17,717 nucleotides of DNA from NCBI RefSeq assembly GCF_000003605.2, contig NW_003143797.1:239237-256953 (forward strand). The letters are read 5' to 3'. Of this stretch, positions 1 to 9,298 are shown in pieces (position 1 is the first letter of the stretch; each line of letters begins with the position of its first letter). This DNA comes from Saccoglossus kowalevskii (taxonomy: Eukaryota; Hemichordata; Enteropneusta; Harrimaniidae). Position numbers and translations under genes: made by a program. A model generated the notes under the pieces. It was not told where the DNA came from, did no database searches, and worked only from the letters and a program-made list of their open reading frames with translations.

Positions 1-803
1 TACTTTGTTGGCTAAACATCATCATTTGAACACATAGGTACAAATTGCAAATGCAAGAAATTGGTGTTGCCAACAGTTATTGAGGTATATTGATAAAACC
101 AGAACTTGAATACAACATTTAATTGAATAATTATGATCTAAATTCAATTTATGCTTTTGCAACTTTAGTTAGACATTTGCTAAAATGGTCTGATCATTTA
201 CCATGTCTAATTAAATAATTAATTAATTATCATACCATATTGCATGACTTATTACCATAAGCTATCTCATGTGATATCATTAACTAAATGTATCTAATGT
301 TCATTTCAGTAGGTTTTATGTTATACATTCCATGCGTACAAAATATTGGCTGGCCAGTGAAAATGACACGGCTTAGGTAGAGGTAGAGGAAATAATTGAA
401 CAATTATTCCTTTGCTCACAAACGGATTTGTAGGTTTTTATGTAAATGGCGGTTTGGTTTGTATACAAATACTCCAATTTATTCGCATAAGATAAAGTGT
501 CTTTGATCGGTTGCAGACGACCAGCGTGCAATCAACACTCGTGAGTTAGATGCCATAGTCTTCTTTCTCATTACTCGAAAACGGGCATTGTTCTTTCGTC
601 ATTATATGTAATATGCATATTCCTTATGTTAAATACAACGTTTTAATAAAATGATCACATTGTGTACACACTGTATTACATGACAACAGCTTACGCTTTA
701 TAGTGCTGTCACACTCACGTCATTGAAAAATTAAATGGTTTGCTGTCAAACATGGACGTGTCGACTAAGGGAAATGAAATGCATAATGAAGTCGTTAGCG
801 TTC
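1..803. other. non-coding AT-rich stretch
   Basis: No credible gene is visible. A TAAT-rich patch at 208-231 (repeated AATTAATT) could bind homeodomain proteins, but it is also what AT-rich DNA gives by chance. An imperfect palindrome at 388-410, GGAAATAATTG / CAATTATTCC with a two-base centre and a one-base bulge, follows a short AGGTAG duplication at 375-388. Confidence 0.6.
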
Positions 804-1073
804 TCAATACTGTAATAATCCCACCGACCAATAATGGTAAGACGGGTAGGAATGCGGGAGAAGGGAGTTAAAACTACATATATCAGAATCTATAAAACTA
901 GAGGAATAATTACAATATTTGGAACTAATGACACATACTAAAACATGGTTAGGTAAGGTCATGTTAGAGTAGGTTAGATCAGCACATGGCGTACACGTGT
1001 ATTGCATTTCATTGCACAGCGTTGTTATTGCAACAAATAGTATCATAATATGTAATGCGAATTTATTCGTCAT
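804..1073 (-). CDS. hypothetical small secreted Cys-containing ORF (weak)
   Basis: This 89-codon minus-strand frame starts at a genuine ATG with an A at -3. Residues 1-8 are polar or basic. Residues 9-20 (IMILFVAITTLC) form a hydrophobic core like a signal peptide. The rest has cysteines at 27, 30, 47, 54 and 66 and two N-glycosylation sequons (N-M-T near 37, N-Y-S near 55). That layout would suit a small secreted peptide. I recognise no family and see no polyadenylation signal tied to it. The 3' half reads over GGTTAGGTAAGG-like repetitive DNA on the plus strand, which argues against it. A chance frame in AT-rich DNA is the more likely explanation. Confidence 0.18.
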   Translation of the reverse strand: MTNKFALHIMILFVAITTLCNEMQYTCTPCADLTYSNMTLPNHVLVCVISSKYCNYSSSFIDSDICSFNSLLPHSYPSYHYWSVGLLQY

Positions 1074-1264
1074 TTTTAATTTATTTCAATAATTACAATA
1101 ATAGTACATCCTAGATGTGGTATCAAGATGGACAATGATCAGAGGATGTTGCCAACTAAATAATAAAATAGACTGAGTGTCCCGTGAGTTCTGTTCTGAT
1201 TGAATGAGAATGACCATGCAAGCCATGTTAGAATACTGATATACCGTGGGTAAAACTGGTACCC

Positions 1265-1280
1265 ATATATATATATATAT
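1265..1280. repeat. (AT)8 microsatellite
   Basis: Eight uninterrupted AT units followed by an AT-rich tail. This is simple sequence and has no coding role. It lies about 190 bp upstream of the weak minus-strand ORF at 804-1073 and could be mistaken for its TATA element. Confidence 0.95.
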
Positions 1281-1566
1281 AAATATTATAAATATGTACA
1301 TTAAAATTAATAATTCAATTTACACTGAAAACAAAAGTGATAACTACACTTTGATAGAGCTACTGAAGCTTCAGTAACAACAAACCATCGACCATCTGCA
1401 GGTGTGTGACATATTCTGCACGAAACGCATTACACCAGTGATAAGAATATAAAATATAGTAAATGTATTTTCTGTAACGTAATTGAATACGTATTGAAAG
1501 ATCACTGAAGGAGCTGTACAATTATTCTAATGTGTAGATGCCGTATTACAGAACGGTGTGAAGTGA

Positions 1567-2057
1567 TATTTGGACAGCAGCAAATCTTACAATTCCCAAA
1601 TATGTAATACTACCAACTCACATCATTGCCCGTCAGTGAAAGTTCAACTAGATCTGAGAGACAGACAAGACTACTCATTTTGGGCAACAATGAACTCTAA
1701 GTCTAATGGTGAGTGGAATGTAATACATAAATGTGTTGTGGTGGCAAAACTCCAGCATGCTCCTATGCTGATAGTTCGTGACAAGCCAAAGGTATATACT
1801 AAACTATTAAATCATCCACCAGACACAAATGTTTACATAAAGCCAATTACAACTGAACAATTTATTGGGAAGCATGCAAACGTATATGAGAGAACTGGTT
1901 TACTAGCAGAAATGTACCATCACAAATTTGACCCAGACATGAAACCACTTTTTTTTATCCACCAGCAAGAAATAATGGCCTAGAGCCAATTCCATTCGAA
2001 CCTAGCTTAGTAAAGACCAACCATCAGCAACACACTATCCGAATTAAGCAAAGCTAA
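1567..2057 (+). pseudogene. unidentified coding-like frame, apparently frameshifted at a T8 run
   Basis: After the TGA at 1564-1566 a frame stays open for 139 codons to a TAG at 1981-1983, the longest open frame in the window. It has no early ATG (the first in-frame ATG is at 1690), so it is a later exon or a relic. Its composition is protein-like, with motifs such as DLRDRQDYSFW, KPKVYTKLLNHPPDT and HHKFDPDMKPLFF. At a run of eight T (1949-1956) the last few residues become unconvincing. The +3 frame from about 1956 instead reads PPARNNGLEPIPFEPS and continues to a TAA at 2055-2057. This suggests a one-base loss or two-base gain in the T tract, either a real mutation or a sequencing error. 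I do not recognise the protein. A GGTGAGT donor-like site at 1708 lies inside the frame. Confidence 0.4.
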
Positions 2058-2186
2058 AGTGTTTAGTTTATTTGTATTAGTATATTGAGAGAGAATAACA
2101 ACTTTATTATACAACGTAATTATACATCAGTAACAGATAACTATTTTGACACAGATCCGCCCGCAGCTATAGGGCCGTCACATTGA

Positions 2187-2505
2187 AAGGCAATATCATT
2201 TAAATGCAATCTGGCTAAGGTCGATTTCTTATGCCAAAACTCATTCCAAGGATGTAATCTAGGGACTCTTATTAAACTAAGCTGCTAGCTCCCCCACAGA
2301 TGTCATACATGTTTGCTCCCTGGGTTCCTTGTGGCAGCACATCTCCCTTACGGGCAAGCTCATTGCATCTAGAGCTGAGTTGCTGAAGGAGGGTTACTTA
2401 AATTGCGGGTTTATTGGTGATAGCCCTTATAAGAGTGCTTCTAAAAATGTTTTTGTTAGCAATACTGTCACTTCAATTATGCACTTGAGTTGGCATAGTA
2501 TATGA
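2187..2505 (+). pseudogene. unidentified coding-like frames with a frameshift
   Basis: Two overlapping plus-strand frames look coding. The first (2187-2288) includes KVDFLCQNSFQGCNLGTLIK and stops at TAG. The second (2281-2505) is 74 codons with no early ATG. It includes VCSLGSLWQHISLTGKLI, then ASRAELLKEGYLNCGFIGDS, and stops at TGA. They could be one reading frame broken by an indel near 2280. Alternatively the second could be an exon beginning after the acceptor-like CTCCCCCACAG ending at 2299. The tract follows the decayed frame at 1567-2057 and may belong to the same relic. I recognise no family. Confidence 0.3.
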
Positions 2506-2706
2506 TTTTGCCCTTGATCTACAAATCCCAAAGTAGACTATAGCTGTTTAGATGTATAAGTCGTCTGTAAATCTACTAGATAGTCCAATGGTCTATCACT
2601 CGGTGAATGTACGTCAGTGTTATATCATTGTGCAATGATTTTTTTCTATGTATTGATTTAAACAATATAATCAGTTATGTCCTGCATCTGCCTTTTCTAC
2701 ATACAG

Positions 2707-2828
2707 TGATGAATCTCGAAGACTATATTTCTCTTTTGTCGCAAGGCAATGACTTCACCGGTACCCAGACATCACCTGATCTGAAAGGAATTTCCAGAAC
2801 AATCGCCTGCTTTGTTAGCCTGGGTTGA
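2707..2828 (+). CDS. possible terminal coding exon, product unknown
   Basis: A pyrimidine-rich tract ending in CTACATACAG (AG at 2705-2706) makes a good splice acceptor. After two bases completing a split codon, the frame reads MNLEDYISLLSQ, then NDFTGTQTSPDLKG and so on for 39 residues to a TGA. The composition is balanced and hydrophilic, unlike the I/F/Y/N-rich chance frames around it. No AATAAA lies close downstream, and I see no donor upstream that pairs with it convincingly. It may belong with the coding-like frames just to the left. It could equally be fortuitous. Confidence 0.28.
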
Positions 2829-4014
2829 GATACCAATGGTATCTTGTATTCGTTTCAGAGAATTGACTAGTAAGGAAAAGGTTCTGAGTAGTGTGAGCTA
2901 CGAGAAGCGAGGCTAACCTGCTTTTCAAATTGTGGTTTTGATTAGTTGATGTCGCCATTTTGAGAGCCTCACACTGAGAACTGAGTGACTTCCAGTTGAG
3001 GGCGTACATTTGTGAACTGTTAGTTGGTCTTATTGGGGTTGCAGAACCAGAAAACAGAAACTAAAATTTTTCATCGCCACATTTTTGCACATGTCAGAAC
3101 ACAAACGTCCTGAAAATCACCTAGTACGAATATTGGAAGTGCACACAGGCTGTGGTCCAAGTACTTTGAAATCTTGCAAATGTGCGAACGGTAATAATGC
3201 CACGTAGTGCTAAGGACATAATTAGTTTCTTTTTTTCAGATTCATCTTGACCAAAAATCAATCATTTCAACAATCAATCCAGCCAACAACACAGCACAAC
3301 GACGTTTTGCAATCAATTGTTACATCGTTCTTGTCTTAAGATTTCTTCGCAGTGTGTTACACGTCAAACTGTTTACAGAAAGATATTTCATTGCAATTCA
3401 ACAGAAGGATGGTTGCAACTTTTCTCAATTTACATCAATTATAACAAGTCCTCAGTCCGCGAAATGCTGAGAATCACAGATTGAACTATCAAACATGAAA
3501 TTCCTTTAACCGGAAATAACAGTGTTAGAGTTGTTGATGGACAAGAACTCCTTCATTCGGTCTCAATGGGAAATGCAGTTAAGGAGCCAATCGCCCCGGC
3601 CTCTCTCACGTTACTTTTAGTCAGTTATCATGAGAATTCAAGAAATTCTTAATATTATAATATATTAATATTACTCGATAACATGTGAAAATTAGCTGTT
3701 TAATCCGAGAGTGATGCCGCACATGTTTGGTTTTGTTGACGTCTAAAACCGAAATGGTGCTTGAACATGAATCGCAATTTACCGGGACACATTGCATCAA
3801 TCGTGAACGAATATTTAAGTTGATATCAATGAAAAGTAGGTGAAAGCTGCTAGGATCAATATTGTTGATACACTATTGTATTATGTTGTTTCGCTCATAT
3901 TATTTTATGAATTATGCACAAAACATTCAATAGTTAAAGAAAGACAATTTTATTGAATAATATTTCATTTGACTCACCAGTCGATGAAATATGTCAAATT
4001 TTCGGCGGGTAATG
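2829..4014. other. non-coding stretch
   Basis: I see no gene. Stops are frequent in all frames. Around 3648-3675 there is an AT-only patch of TTAATATTATAATATATTAATATT type that is nearly self-complementary. The 64-codon minus-strand frame at 2815-3009 lies opposite the end of the candidate exon and has no other support. Confidence 0.6.

Positions 4015-4109
<95 letters not shown>
4015..4109. repeat. (AAT)n microsatellite, about 32 uninterrupted units
   Basis: There are 95 bases of perfect AAT/ATA/TAA repeat with no interruption, flanked by unrelated sequence. The polyisoleucine frame on the minus strand here is only a translation of the repeat. A perfect tract of this length is likely to vary in length between individuals. 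Confidence 0.98.
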
Positions 4110-5640
4110 TGAATGCGAAAAAAATAGCCGCAAGAGAAAACCATAGTTTGCCTTATCGTTTTACAAAGACCGTTTGGAATAATATAACATGTATACAGTT
4201 GTATACGGTCAATTTAACATTATACACTATATTCCCTTGTGTTCCCTGTTATATGTTATTCATGTTTTTCTATATACAGTATGTCCAATAACAATATGAC
4301 GTTGGCGCCGAGAAACATGTCTGGCTTAGTCGGGTGCATATGTATGAATATAAGTTTGACTCACTGCATCATAATATTCGTATTTGGGGGATATCGTTGC
4401 TAGGGTGAATCGTGTCCGAAAACCTTTCTGTTGCTAATAATGAATCCGGGTAGTTCTCATATAACACGTCGTCTAGCAACCTTTGTCTTTTATATTAGAC
4501 ACGGTATGGTTTGAATCAAAGGAGATATACTGATAATAGAAGCACATGCAATATTATGAAAGCTTCGCACATAAACGTCTTATAACAAGTATTAATACAT
4601 GATAGTAAATCATAAAAAAACACTGGTTTGTTAATGTTTGGCTTCACACCTATGTAAAACATTCATACGATATTCCACGCTGTGGTTCAGCGGTGAACAG
4701 TTCGTTGGTAAAACACAACCTGTTCACGTCAAACGTCAGCGAAGTGACACGTAACATAATGGTTAGCATCATGCATATCTATACTAGCAATGCTGTAAAT
4801 TGTGCTAATAATTTGTGCCAATCGCTCAAATCAAAATAAAACATATAATACAATAACCTTTGTAGCTGTCTCAGTTGTTATTGCCCTTGAAACAGATGTT
4901 TTAAATGCGGCATTTTAAGTATGAGTTGAACATTAAAAAAGTGAAATACTATGATCTCTCCATTAGCTTCACAATGCTGGCGTCACCAGATCTATGTGAA
5001 CTGTATGGTGGAAACTAATGGTGAATACCTTATATCATTTATACAATTCTCAGACTCGGGAACTTTCTGTCTGATCAAAATGTCGTTTTAGTCGGTTTTT
5101 ATTTGTCCAATGTCAATGGTAGACACACAACTTGGTGTGCAGATTCTTACCGCTTATAATGCGTTGTCGCTATATAAGAATATATTTTTAATTTTATGCC
5201 ATGCCCACCAGCCTGTAGTGCAGCAAATTGTTTGCAGATTAACTGTCACGAAGCGAGTAATTACACGAATTATTTGGCATGGCTGAGAACACCCAATTCC
5301 ATCTATGTAGATCATTACCGTCACGATGTACATGCTCGTTCACTCCGAATCAAAGGTTCGACCGACTGCCGAGTACGCGCTGACGGTAGCATAGTGTGAA
5401 GCGCGTGATACAAAACAATGAAAACAAAAAAGTTAAAAATCGAAATTCGCAATTAAAGCACCACAGTTGTCTTGCCGCTTCGTGTTTGGTAGCGGTTCAA
5501 TACTACGTATACACCGTGTGTAAAATTATTTGTTTGCGAACGTTTTCTGCATATCCAATATATGTTTTTTTTCGCGTTTCTTGTAACTATCAATAAATTA
5601 AGTGTGTGTGTAACATTTTTTTGATTGAGTCTATAGATTG
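4110..5640. other. non-coding stretch with a small hairpin and a TATA-like box
   Basis: No supported gene. At 4693-4700 and 4720-4727 there are perfect 8-base inverted arms (GTGAACAG / CTGTTCAC) around a 19-base loop. CTATATAAG at about 5170-5178 matches a TATA box on the plus strand. The frames that follow (5196-5399 and 5396-5596) overlap each other and do not look like protein. A GGTTCGAC at 5354 resembles a tRNA B box, but no cloverleaf can be drawn around it. Confidence 0.5.
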
Positions 5641-5659
5641 AGGAGAACAGTTTTCTCCT
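5641..5659. repeat. short perfect hairpin
   Basis: AGGAGAA and TTCTCCT form perfect 7-base arms around a 5-base loop. The site sits 15 bases before the left arm of a larger inverted repeat (5675-5906). No run of T follows that would suggest a polymerase III terminator. Confidence 0.6.
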
Positions 5660-5674
5660 AGTTCATTTCCATTG

Positions 5675-5906
5675 ATTAATCAATATGGGGATGGGATGAA
5701 AAAATAATGCTACAGAAACGTGAAACAGATGTGGTACAGCCAAGGCCGTTGACAATGTAGACCGTATGTGTCCTTAATTCCACCGATAACATGTACGCGT
5801 TCTACTGATTGTAACACTGAAGCAGCATTTGTTTTAATTAATTTTTGTCAGATAATTATTGTCATCTTTAGTCCCATCCCCCCAAAAGCCAAAACAATTG
5901 GTTAAT
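5675..5906. repeat. nested inverted repeat, possible MITE-like relic
   Basis: Two arm pairs are nested in the same order. ATTAATCAAT (5675-5684) pairs with ATTGGTTAAT (5897-5906) at 9 of 10 positions. GGGGATGGGA (5687-5696) pairs perfectly with TCCCATCCCC (5872-5881). The region between shows no open frame. A foldback or miniature inverted-repeat element of about 230 bp would look like this, but I see no clear target-site duplication, so this stays tentative. Confidence 0.3.
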
Positions 5907-7254
5907 TAATAATAATCATTAGAATGTGTCAATAATTCCTGACAATCATGAGAGCATACATTATAACTACATATACATGTATCCAAATGAAATTGTAAGA
6001 TATTGGTGAGAACTTGTTACCATAGGTACCAATTGTAAATCCTCGATAATCACCATTTTAATGGATGTTTCGTAACCATATATTTTTACCTTAGATTTGT
6101 GCACAACAGTAGCGTAAACGACAAGCACATCGAATCATTTTTTTTAAGGTCACGGTAGCCAACCACCTTAAAGTGAGGTATATATTACCAAAATATGTGG
6201 TTTCGTTTAAAATCGCTTATATCATTAGCCAACAAACTGATGGAATTACGAATAACGAGACAGTAAAAGTGGTTGGTGACATTTACGGGTAAACTTTACA
6301 TCCCGGCAAATCAACAACATTTCTAAACTTACATGGCTTTAATGACTCCGTGGTGTTGGTTACTTGATCTTACCAATCTTTATACCCAAGCGTCGTCAAT
6401 TGCAGAAACGCATGCCTTATGGGCCTGAGCTAGTTTGTATGTCAATCGGGGGGGGGGGGGGTCGTAGGAGAGCCATGGCAAGGTTTAATTATTGAAATAC
6501 CCTACAAGTTGTTCTCATGTGTATTAGCTGGTCATATATCGGTAAGCTAGAATAACATGCAGTCATACAAACAACATTAATTTAAACATACCGTTCACAG
6601 TAAAAAAAAATCCGACATGCATCGATCAATCCAATTTCATTACAGTATGATGGAATGTTATTAGGGATTTCGCTTTCTCTCTGACAATGACAAATAGGCC
6701 CTTGGTTATTAAACAAAATAAAAGTTGTCGTGAACCACAGCTTGCAATATAATATCTACGTAAAGTAAATCACTTTGCCATGAACCAACCTAACAGAAGG
6801 TCATGTGGGAGACAGGTCACAAATCAGTCACAGCGGCGTGGTAGCGTATACACAGAATTGCATACAAGTACCATGTCATCCATTGTAAAAAAAACTGTTC
6901 AAACAATTGAACGCTGTTCAGAAGTATTTCCGCAACAGCTGTTATTTTCACCTCACAGTATGCGTATAATTCAATAACATAACAGTATATAGGTATTTTA
7001 TTTTAATACTGATTCACGAGTACGTTATTTCAAGTAATTATATTGTTAATTAATCGTTTGTTCTTGAAATGTCAACTTCAGTGTTTGATTTGTGTACAAT
7101 TATGTACAATTACATGGTACAGCAATGTCGAATGCATACTCACGCTGTAAGTGCCAGAGATCCCCGTATCTCATTGCGTTGCTGTAATTGCTAAGCTGGA
7201 CGATTGCCATCACGTGGCCATGCTTACAAGGATCTCAATATGAGCGTGCCAGAG
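5907..7254. other. non-coding stretch
   Basis: I see no supported gene. The only ATG-initiated frame of note, 65 codons at 6780-6977, has no family resemblance, splice site or polyadenylation signal. A G homopolymer at 6448-6461 lies within it and is listed separately. If the minus-strand gene beginning at 7883 is real, this stretch is likely to be part of its first intron. Confidence 0.5.
6448..6461. repeat. G14 homopolymer
   Basis: Fourteen consecutive G in an otherwise AT-rich stretch. Runs like this are unstable and prone to length error in sequencing, so the exact count should not be relied on. Confidence 0.95.
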
Positions 7255-7276
7255 AAAAAAAAAAAAAAAAAAAAAA
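7255..7276. repeat. A22 homopolymer
   Basis: Twenty-two consecutive A on the plus strand, beginning after GCCAGAG. It could be the tail of a short retroposed sequence inserted in plus orientation. The roughly 150 bases upstream show no tRNA-like A or B box, and no target-site duplication is obvious. It can only be called a homopolymer. Confidence 0.95.
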
Positions 7277-7676
7277 CCACACAACACATAACCCGGATTA
7301 GGCTGAACAAGCAAATACAGCGCCATGTTTGACATCGGTCGTGATTATGTGGTTGGATATTTGTGAATACACGCAACGGCGTTGACAACCACATACATTG
7401 CAAACCAATCTTGTAAGTTATACAACAGACCATTGAATGTATGTTCGCAATTACTGCTTTCAGACAAAGATCTAAATGTTTTTAATAGAAAATATAAAAA
7501 TTATTATAGAGCGCAATGTAGCGAAATAATCTCCGAGTACTTACGCGTAGCATGCAACAGGCCATAAGCACGCCATTGCTACTACCGTGCTATCGGATGA
7601 CAACAATATAAACATACAAGGACAAAACCGTTCCCACTTTAGTGTCATTCTATTCATACTGGTGTTAGCATATGAG
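7277..7676 (-). other. probable start of intron 1 (minus strand)
   Basis: This stretch lies directly downstream of the GTAAGT donor of the minus-strand exon. It has no credible coding frame. The frames present on both strands overlap each other and are rich in chance residues. No acceptor followed by a phase-0 coding frame was found on the minus strand here or further left, so the intron probably extends beyond what I can resolve. Confidence 0.45.
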
Positions 7677-7682
7677 ACTTAC
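7677..7682 (-). other. splice donor GTAAGT
   Basis: Read on the minus strand, the sequence after codon 67 is ACT|GTAAGT, which matches the metazoan U1 consensus at all six intron positions. It sits between codons (phase 0). Reading through it adds only VSLIC before a stop, consistent with intron sequence. Confidence 0.8.
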
Positions 7683-7883
7683 AGTTGGCATGTGTGTGCT
7701 TTGTCCTGGTGTGGCATGGAAACCTGTAACTGGAACATCAATCGATGGGAACGTCGTCTCGTCTTCATCGGATGGAAGCATCCGTCGGCTGGGCCGTTCC
7801 GTTTCCGTGTTACAGAGATAAAGGGACACGAACACGCCGATCGCCACCAGTAAGGAATATCGATATTTTCGCAGTATCTTCAT
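7683..7883 (-). CDS. first coding exon of a type II membrane protein (partial)
   Basis: This exon encodes 67 residues from an ATG at 7883 to a perfect GTAAGT donor. Residues 1-9 (MKILRKYRY) are a short basic cytosolic tail. Residues 10-24 (SLLVAIGVFVSLYLC) are a single short hydrophobic segment. Residues 25-67 form a hydrophilic, acidic and Pro/Thr/Ser-rich stem, including RMLPSDEDETTFPSID. Short tail, short anchor and stem, in that order, are typical of Golgi glycosyltransferases and sulfotransferases, whose catalytic domains lie in later exons. That assignment is an inference from architecture, since no catalytic motif is present. The exon is about half GC and CpG-rich, unlike its AT-rich surroundings, and this base composition is the strongest sign that it is coding. 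The longer frame on the opposite strand over the same bases has no splice or start support and is a shadow. The remaining exons were not found. Confidence 0.72.
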
Positions 7884-7900
7884 GCTTGCCGTGCCGTCAT
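7880..7900 (-). other. upstream ORF overlapping the main start (ATGA)
   Basis: A six-codon frame (MTARQA) starts at the ATG at 7900 and ends at a TGA that shares the bases ATGA with the start of the type II membrane protein frame. If both lie on the same transcript, ribosomes ending the short frame stop directly on the main start codon. Such an arrangement can allow reinitiation or reduce translation. Whether it is transcribed depends on where transcription begins, which the sequence does not show. Confidence 0.5.
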
Positions 7901-8300
7901 ATTTGAATGCCGTTTACCAATAATATTGAGACCGATTTGATGCTGTCTACTTTTCTGTCAGTTCCGCCAACCAATCCGATATAACAAGCGCAGCAAGTGT
8001 TGTTTAAACCTATCTTGAAACCATAACGTGACGGCCACTGAATCAGGGCTGTGGAGAGACATGCATTCAATGCTTTGAGTGCACTTCGCTAATTGCCAGT
8101 ACGATCCCCATCTTGCTCACAGGTGACGCACATATGCAAATATCAATTAAGCGGATATTGATGTGCATACGGCCCGCTCACATACTTTCTCTTTAGTCCT
8201 CACAAATATGAAATTAATCACTTGGCCCAATTTAATCTTTCGTCGAAAAGGACTCCCTGTACATTTAGCGATGTTACTTATAATAGTTGTTCACAATAAA
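7901..8300 (-). promoter_or_regulatory. putative 5' region and proximal promoter of the minus-strand gene
   Basis: On the plus strand CCAAT lies at 7971-7975, an inverted CCAAT box about 90 bases upstream of the start codon, with a weak TTATATC next to it. Further upstream are an E-box CAGGTG (8120-8125) and a perfect POU octamer ATGCAAAT (8134-8141). The octamer lies in an imperfect inverted repeat, roughly 8131-8176 (ATATGCAAATATCAAT against GATATTGATGTGCATAC). The grouping suggests a regulatory region, but no transcription start can be placed. Confidence 0.35.
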
Positions 8301-9196
8301 ATATAAATACGAGGTCAATTTCTTTTAAAACGTTGTTATCATAATTATTTTGTAATATAATTGAATTGTTTTAGATATTTAAAGGCTGAAATAAAATATT
8401 AACTTGGTTCTAATATTAAAATTATGAATTGTAATGATATTTAACCCGCTTTTAAACCCCCGTTAATGTGCGTACGCTTGTACACGAAGAGATAGTATGT
8501 GTGCAAGGAGCACTATTCAAGATAGAATGCTAACGTGCATATGTTCTGTCATATCTTGTGGTAATCATGACACAAACGGCTAGATGTCATTAATAGTATT
8601 GGTCTACAGCCTATGTTTCAAAATTGAGGTGGTAATTAGCACGTTTCTACCACCACTAACTTACCATTCTTTCGATTTCAAATCATACTGTAACAATGTG
8701 TTTTTGTATGTTGACAATTCTCGAATACGAATAATTTGTGTAATATAAGTGTAATGGGCGCGCTCGAATAACGGTTCATACACGGACAATAGAACACCAT
8801 CTGTTAAAACATATCTTAAATATAAATATTTCCTAGAAAAGAAAATGCCTGTTGCAGAGAAATCTTCACTGCATATGTTGAATTTAAATCGTATTTTGCA
8901 GAGCAGTCGCCTCGCTGCGATCAGATCACTTGGATTCGTTTCAAGGATAATACCTGAATGGATTTTGCTATATATTCAGAAATTTAGTATTGTTGCCATT
9001 CAAAATCCTATGGTTTGAAGTTTTTGATATATTGTGTACACGTATTCCGCACACTGATGACGTTGATCAAAATCATACACTGCCGTAATCCACGGCTTTG
9101 CATACTGATAAAATAAACAAATACATATTGAATGCAATGTTGAAAATAACGACGTGCACCTGCAGCCCATTGTGTTTATTTGTATCGCTTTTTCAG
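8301..9196. other. non-coding stretch
   Basis: AT-rich, with no supported gene and no clear repeat. The tail of the pyrimidine tract before the candidate exon at 9197 lies at its right end. Confidence 0.55.
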
Positions 9197-9298
9197 CCAA
9201 AAATTGTGGATGGAGTTCGGCATTCCCATCAAGAAACTAAGGACGCGAATCCAGCTTGGCCATTGCTTTTACTAGCTGAGAATTTCGACAAGCCTTAA
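9197..9298 (+). CDS. possible terminal coding exon, product unknown
   Basis: A strong acceptor precedes this exon: a T-rich tract ending TTTTTCAG with AG at 9195-9196. The frame then reads PKIVDGVRHSHQETKDANPA, followed by WPLLLLAENFDKP, and stops at TAA after 33 codons in phase 0. The composition is unlike nearby chance frames. After the TAA the same frame continues YLAKQFYKCPNSS for a few more residues, so the stop may instead be a mutation in a relic. No family is recognised. No matching upstream donor and no nearby AATAAA were found. Confidence 0.3.
   Translation, partial: PKIVDGVRHSHQETKDANPAWPLLLLAENFDKP

Noticed and set aside
921-980. telomere-like GGTTAGGTAAGG on the plus strand
   Set aside because: Too short and degenerate for an interstitial telomere array. 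Similar TTAGGTTAG fragments also occur near 12952.
3927-4133. minus-strand frame encoding polyisoleucine
   Set aside because: It is only the translation of the AAT microsatellite.
5270-5365. tRNA-like B box GGTTCGAC with a weak A box upstream
   Set aside because: The spacing is poor and no acceptor or anticodon stems can be formed.
6780-6977. 65-codon plus-strand frame starting at a good ATG context
   Set aside because: No recognised family, no splice site, no polyadenylation signal; length is within chance expectation.
7100-7276. SINE ending in A22
   Set aside because: No polymerase III boxes and no target-site duplication could be seen, so only the homopolymer is annotated.
7587-7853. 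88-codon plus-strand frame
   Set aside because: It lies antisense to the well-supported minus-strand exon and has no splice sites or membrane logic of its own. The shared CpG-rich bases keep it open.
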